A DNA stretch of 64,000 nt from Gordionus sp. m RMFG-2023. Lineage: Eukaryota; Nematomorpha; Gordioida; Chordodea; Parachordodidae. Below the pieces are notes generated by a model that saw only the letters and a list, made by a program, of their open reading frames with translations, ran no database searches and was not told where the DNA came from. Positions 59,709 to 64,000 of this stretch are shown piece by piece (the stretch's first letter is position 1; each line of letters begins with the position of its first letter). Position numbers and translations under genes: made by a program. Location: the NCBI RefSeq assembly GCF_954871325.1, contig NC_088776.1, positions 49,742,569 to 49,806,568 on the forward strand. Reading direction: 5' to 3'.

Positions 59709-60715
59709 ATAATAACATTGTATTATAATATATTTTAAAAAATGGAAATTTTAAGATCTTTTCAATTTTTTTATTTATTCTTTGATATAATTTGCGGTTT
59801 TAATATAATTCTATTATATTAATTTTTAAAATAAATTTTTAATTAAATTATATTTAGTTATAATTTTATATGAATACAATTTTTAAAAAATGGAATTTTT
59901 AAATTATATTTTTATTCTATTTAAGTTTTTTTATAACTAAATTGATAGTAAGTATAAAGTTATTGTAAGTTTATGACATACTTTTTTTACGTTTTCGGTT
60001 CGAAAATACAATGATATAATACCCTCTGAATGTTCTCGCGGCAAAAAAATTTTCGAACCAAAGAAAAGATAGGAAATTTAATTTTGATTGCAATGATATA
60101 ATAATATTTGAAATCACGCTTAAGATGTTAATTTTTTCCTTCTGAATGTTTTCATGACAAAAAAATATTTTTTGAACTGGAAACGTTAAAAAATACATAT
60201 AAGTATTTTTAGACAGGAAATTTAATTCTGAGTACTATGATATAAAAATATTTTAAATTACATTTAAGATGATAGCCATTCGACCAAAAAATATATTGTT
60301 CGGACCGAAAACGTAACAGCATTATAGGAAATTTAATTTGTGTACAATGATATTAAAATATTTGAAAATACCTTTAAGATATTAGCCTTTTCCTTCTGAA
60401 TATTTTCGCGACAAAAAAAATATCTTTCGAATAAAACTTTAAAAAATATAATTTATATTTATCAATTACTTTTTAAACCAGTACTTATAATATCTTTATT
60501 ACTTAATATCAATTTAATTTGAAAAACTTAATGTAAAAAAAATATAATTTTATAAATTCCATTTTTAAAAAATTGTATTCATATAAAATCATAACCAATT
60601 ATAAAATTAAAAATTAATATAATAAAATAAATTAAAACCGCAAACTATATCAAAGAATAAAATAAAAATTGAAAAGATCTTAAAATTTCCATTTTTATTA
60701 TAATGTAATATTACT
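59709..60715. repeat. Foldback repeat with internal tandem units
   Basis: Left arm about 59709-59930 and right arm about 60535-60715 are inverted copies (AATGGAAATTTTAAGATC against GATCTTAAAATTTCCATT; ATATGAATACAATTTTT against AAAAATTGTATTCATAT). The centre holds three to four units of 110-145 bp with AGGAAATTTAATT and CCTTCTGAATGTT. The centre frame at 59971-60198 (-) is part of this repeat, not a gene. Likely a MITE; the ends are not sharp enough to fix a target duplication. Confidence 0.7.
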
Positions 60716-61057
60716 GTTGTAGTTGAATCTAAAATAAAAGGAAGAAACAAATTAGTATAATTAAAAACAAAATTTTAACATTTTAAGATTTTAACGTTTT
60801 ATTCATAACCATAAACTATAAATACTAATTATCAAATTAAATTAAAAAATTATAAGAGAAAAATTAAAAAAGAAAGTAAAAAAATATAAGAAAAAGTTAA
60901 TAATTAAGAAAATTATAAGCTAAAAATAAAAGTGAACAACTCCAATTGTTAAAACGCTTAAAGTATGGAAAATATACAAAAGACTTAAATAAGTAGCAAT
61001 TTTAATAAAACATTATTTTTATTTGAATATTATCACAATTTGAATAATAGATAACAG
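60716..61057. other. AT-rich stretch, no feature
   Basis: A-rich sequence leading into the dispersed repeat. No gene or terminal repeat seen. Confidence 0.45.
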
Positions 61058-62275
61058 ACTATTATAACACCCTTCCTCTTAAGTCAAATCCACCATTCAG
61101 CGAATGACCAACTTTCTTCCAATTTCAACTTTACTGATCTTATATATCCACTAAATCTTTACTGCTTAATCTTTAATGTCTTCTAAGTCCTAACGTTGGT
61201 TGTCCATTGTCTAGTATTCTTCACTTCTAAGGACTGTTTGTATCCGATTACAGCCTGAAATTCTTGAATCCTATCTTCTGTTTCTTGTGAACCCATGGTA
61301 AACTATTGTCTCTTGATCTCTGTAGGCAGTTGACGAACTTGATTAACGCATGCTATCAACGATTCGCGATGAATACTAGTCTCTTTTTCAATTATATTCC
61401 GTCTTAAATTCTTCTGGTAAATTATCCTAGTCTTTGCTTGTTTTTAACGGTTTCTGGTTACTAATGACAGTAAACGATTGAGATAATTTGTCTGCGATTA
61501 ATAATTGCTTCCACGAATTCTTGTCTCTATGATCGTCGACTTTCGTATCTTAGACTTTGGCTATATTGGTCAGCGATTAACGATTGCAGCATGAACGTCT
61601 TGACCATTTGTTCTATCTAGTCGCCGTATAGATCTTTTAGACTTTCAGGTCTTCTACAACAGTTCCTAGATATCTACTTTTTCTATATTCTCACTTAATC
61701 TTTATCTCAAGGTTTCAGCATCTAATCTACTTTTACCTAAAATAATCTATTTAAACCTTTATGACTTCTGAAATATATTATCACTTTTTCTTACATTTTT
61801 TCTCAAATTTAAAATACATAGTCCAATATACCAATAAATATATCAAATTCATCTTAATGTCTAAGGTTATCCTCTAATCTAATTCTGCCTACCCTAATAA
61901 ATGGCGTAAATTATACTAAATATTAAATTTATAATACATAGTCAAAATATACTAATACATATAATTATATCAAATTCTACCACCCCTTTACCCTCAATAA
62001 AGTCTACACCCATATCTTCATTGAACCATTTGCTTGCAGTCTTCCTTTTAATCTAAATTTCTCTTGATAATCTTGTATCTAAAAAAATTCTAAATGTTTT
62101 CCCAAAATATAAATATACCTTTTTAAAAAAAAATTGCAACTTTATTCCTCCTACTTTATACACTTTTGGGCGCTCATGTCTTTAAAGCAAAATATAATAC
62201 CTATTTATTTTCTTCTCACCGTTTACATCCTTTGATAAAAAACTGCTGAAATATATGTCGTCATCCATCTCATAA
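61058..62275. repeat. Dispersed repeat of unknown class, copy 2
   Basis: Longer relative of 7755-8740, with shared blocks GACCAAC, TTTACTGATCTTAT, TTCAGGTCTTCTACAACAG and TATTTATTTTCTTCT. It holds extra sequence (about 61210-61560) absent from copy 1. No coding frame. Confidence 0.6.
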
Positions 62276-64000
62276 ATTAAAATTGGTCTAGTTTGTAAAG
62301 AAATAAACTAGTACATATTATTAAATTAATTCAAATTTTAATATAAAAAAAAGCAAAATAAAATTATATCAAATTGTATTTAGATACAGCTAAAATAGTA
62401 TCTAAATATTGATACTGCATATAATAAAATGCTTGAAACGTGCCCAGGAAATCTCTTTGAAAAAACTATTTCTCTGAATGTGGCCAAAAGAGGATTTAAA
62501 CAATTTTTTTTTAATTAAAGGTTAAAAAATTGATTTGTGCTGTACTGGCGGTCAGCTTTTGACAAGGCAAAGGTTTCGAAAAATTCAAGGCTGAATTTAA
62601 AAAGTTATCTGAGTGATCAAGAAAGATATATTAATGTGCTTTATTCATCTAACCTGATGCAGAAAACGAAGACAGTATCAAGATTGTTGTATAACGGTTC
62701 GGTCATAGTTTCGGTTCAGAAAATTATAACGCTTTTTTGCGGTTTAGTTTGGTTCAACGCCCTGCTTCTTAATAATCTATATAATATTATCTATATTTTC
62801 TAATTTAAAAAAATAAACAAAAACTACCCTTTTTATGCATTTTTGTGAAATTGAATAATTATAATTAAAAAAAAATATGCTTTAAGGTCAAATTCACATT
62901 TTATTCTGTATATTTTCGTATATTATTCACATAATTTTAATATTGATAAAACGCGATGGTGAAATATGTCAGATATAATATGAAAATAACAGAATAAAAA
63001 ATTTATCTCAGAAAGGATTTTTTTTACGGAGGCTAATTTATAATAGGATAAAATCTAATTAATTTTGTGCTAATGTGTGAAATTCCTTGTATTATAATTT
63101 AATCTGGCAAAAATTAAAACTTTAAAAAAAAATGTTTTTAATATTCGTAATTTCAATCTTTTTGAATAGTTTTTTGATATTTCGATTGATTTTTTTATTT
63201 TTCGATATTCATTTTTATATATATTAATAATAGAGGCTATAAATTATGCTATAAGAAATATAAATTATATAAAATTTGTGACATATTATGACCCAATATT
63301 GTCTTTTATTTTACAATACAAAAAATTACATAGTTTTAATAATGCATAAAATGAGCTAATTTATCCCAAAATATTAATATGGTAAAATTATTTAAATATA
63401 TTTCAAAAAAAGAAATAAACCAAATCATTTGCATGAAAATCATGTCATAAATGCAAAATTTGTGTTTTCCGTTTTACTAAAAATTTTTTTATAAACGTAA
63501 AATTTTTTTTAAAAAAAATATGAATATAAAGGTCTTATATATATATCATTCAGGAGGTGCCATTGTCAGCGATCGAATGCGAATTAGATGTCATTTTTTG
63601 ATCTATATCTAGGGTTTCTAAAAGTTCCGATAATTTTTTGGCTTTTCTCATCTAAATCATTTTACATGTGAAAAAGATAAGAAATTTAAAATTTATTTTT
63701 ATACACTCTAAATCCAGTTTCATTTCGATTCCTTTCTTTCTTTCTACTTAAATATTTAAACACAAATAATAGAATCTAAACTAAATGTTATTTTAAACTT
63801 AAATATTAAATTATCATTTTTTGTTTTAACGTAACTTGAAACCTTTGCAAATAAATTTTGAATTCATTTAAAACAGAGTTTACAGTCTGTACTAACAAGA
63901 GTTACGTTTTTAGTTCTAAATATTTTTTAAAAAATGTTTCTCATTCTGGTTCCTAAAATTTTCAAAAATGGGTTGTTTCCGGTTTTTAAATTTGACATGT
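62276..64000. other. AT-rich window end, no convincing gene
   Basis: An 88-codon frame at 62537-62803 (LLTRQRF-like in another frame) has somewhat higher GC, but no ATG at its start, no splice-bounded partner and no family I recognise. 63540-63660 is slightly richer in GC, without a frame. Confidence 0.4.

Noticed and set aside
62537-62803. 88-codon frame near the window end
   Set aside because: Non-ATG start, no family, no supporting splice sites; kept only as a note.

Overview
This 64 kb window is very AT-rich eukaryotic DNA. The gene content is animal: a Prickle-type PET/LIM protein, SPRING (the SREBP-regulating Golgi protein, C12orf49), TXNDC15 (a cilium-related thioredoxin-fold protein) and a TTF1-like Myb protein (RNA polymerase I termination factor). 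Short introns of about 45 to 325 nt sit beside introns of several kb filled with transposons. It is an invertebrate with an AT-rich, transposon-loaded genome; I cannot place the phylum.

Layout. 1-6410: 3' half of a Prickle gene (+), whose 4 kb intron holds three hAT-type MITEs. 6663-7082: a possible small multi-exon gene of unknown function. 7083-9041: AT-rich DNA and one copy of a dispersed repeat. 9042-17391: an 8.35 kb element with a perfect 8-bp target duplication, carrying a decayed hAT transposon copy, a MITE nested in that, a Mutator-like element with a tRNA-like head, and degenerate repeats. 18078-24504: nested hAT-type elements, including a roughly 6 kb palindromic element built of an inverted 119-bp satellite. 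25041-39797: a TTF1-like gene (+), seven exons whose reading phases all agree, with introns full of MITEs and a recent 294-bp triplication. 40520-46260: fossil Ty3/gypsy pieces split by a 3.6 kb palindromic hAT-type element that carries the same 119-bp satellite around a mariner-like palindrome. 46306-47909: MITEs and tandem repeats. 49080-51925: complete TXNDC15 (-), three exons. 51926-57205: AT-rich relics. 57206-58441: complete single-exon SPRING (+). 58442-64000: a foldback element, the second copy of the dispersed repeat, and no convincing gene.

The four recognised genes show no shared pathway or operon-like order. The main novelty is the mobile DNA: at least six terminal-repeat families with 8-bp target duplications, nested up to three deep. 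Two unrelated hAT-type shells carry opposed arrays of the same 119-bp satellite, which suggests that the satellite is spread or captured by transposition.
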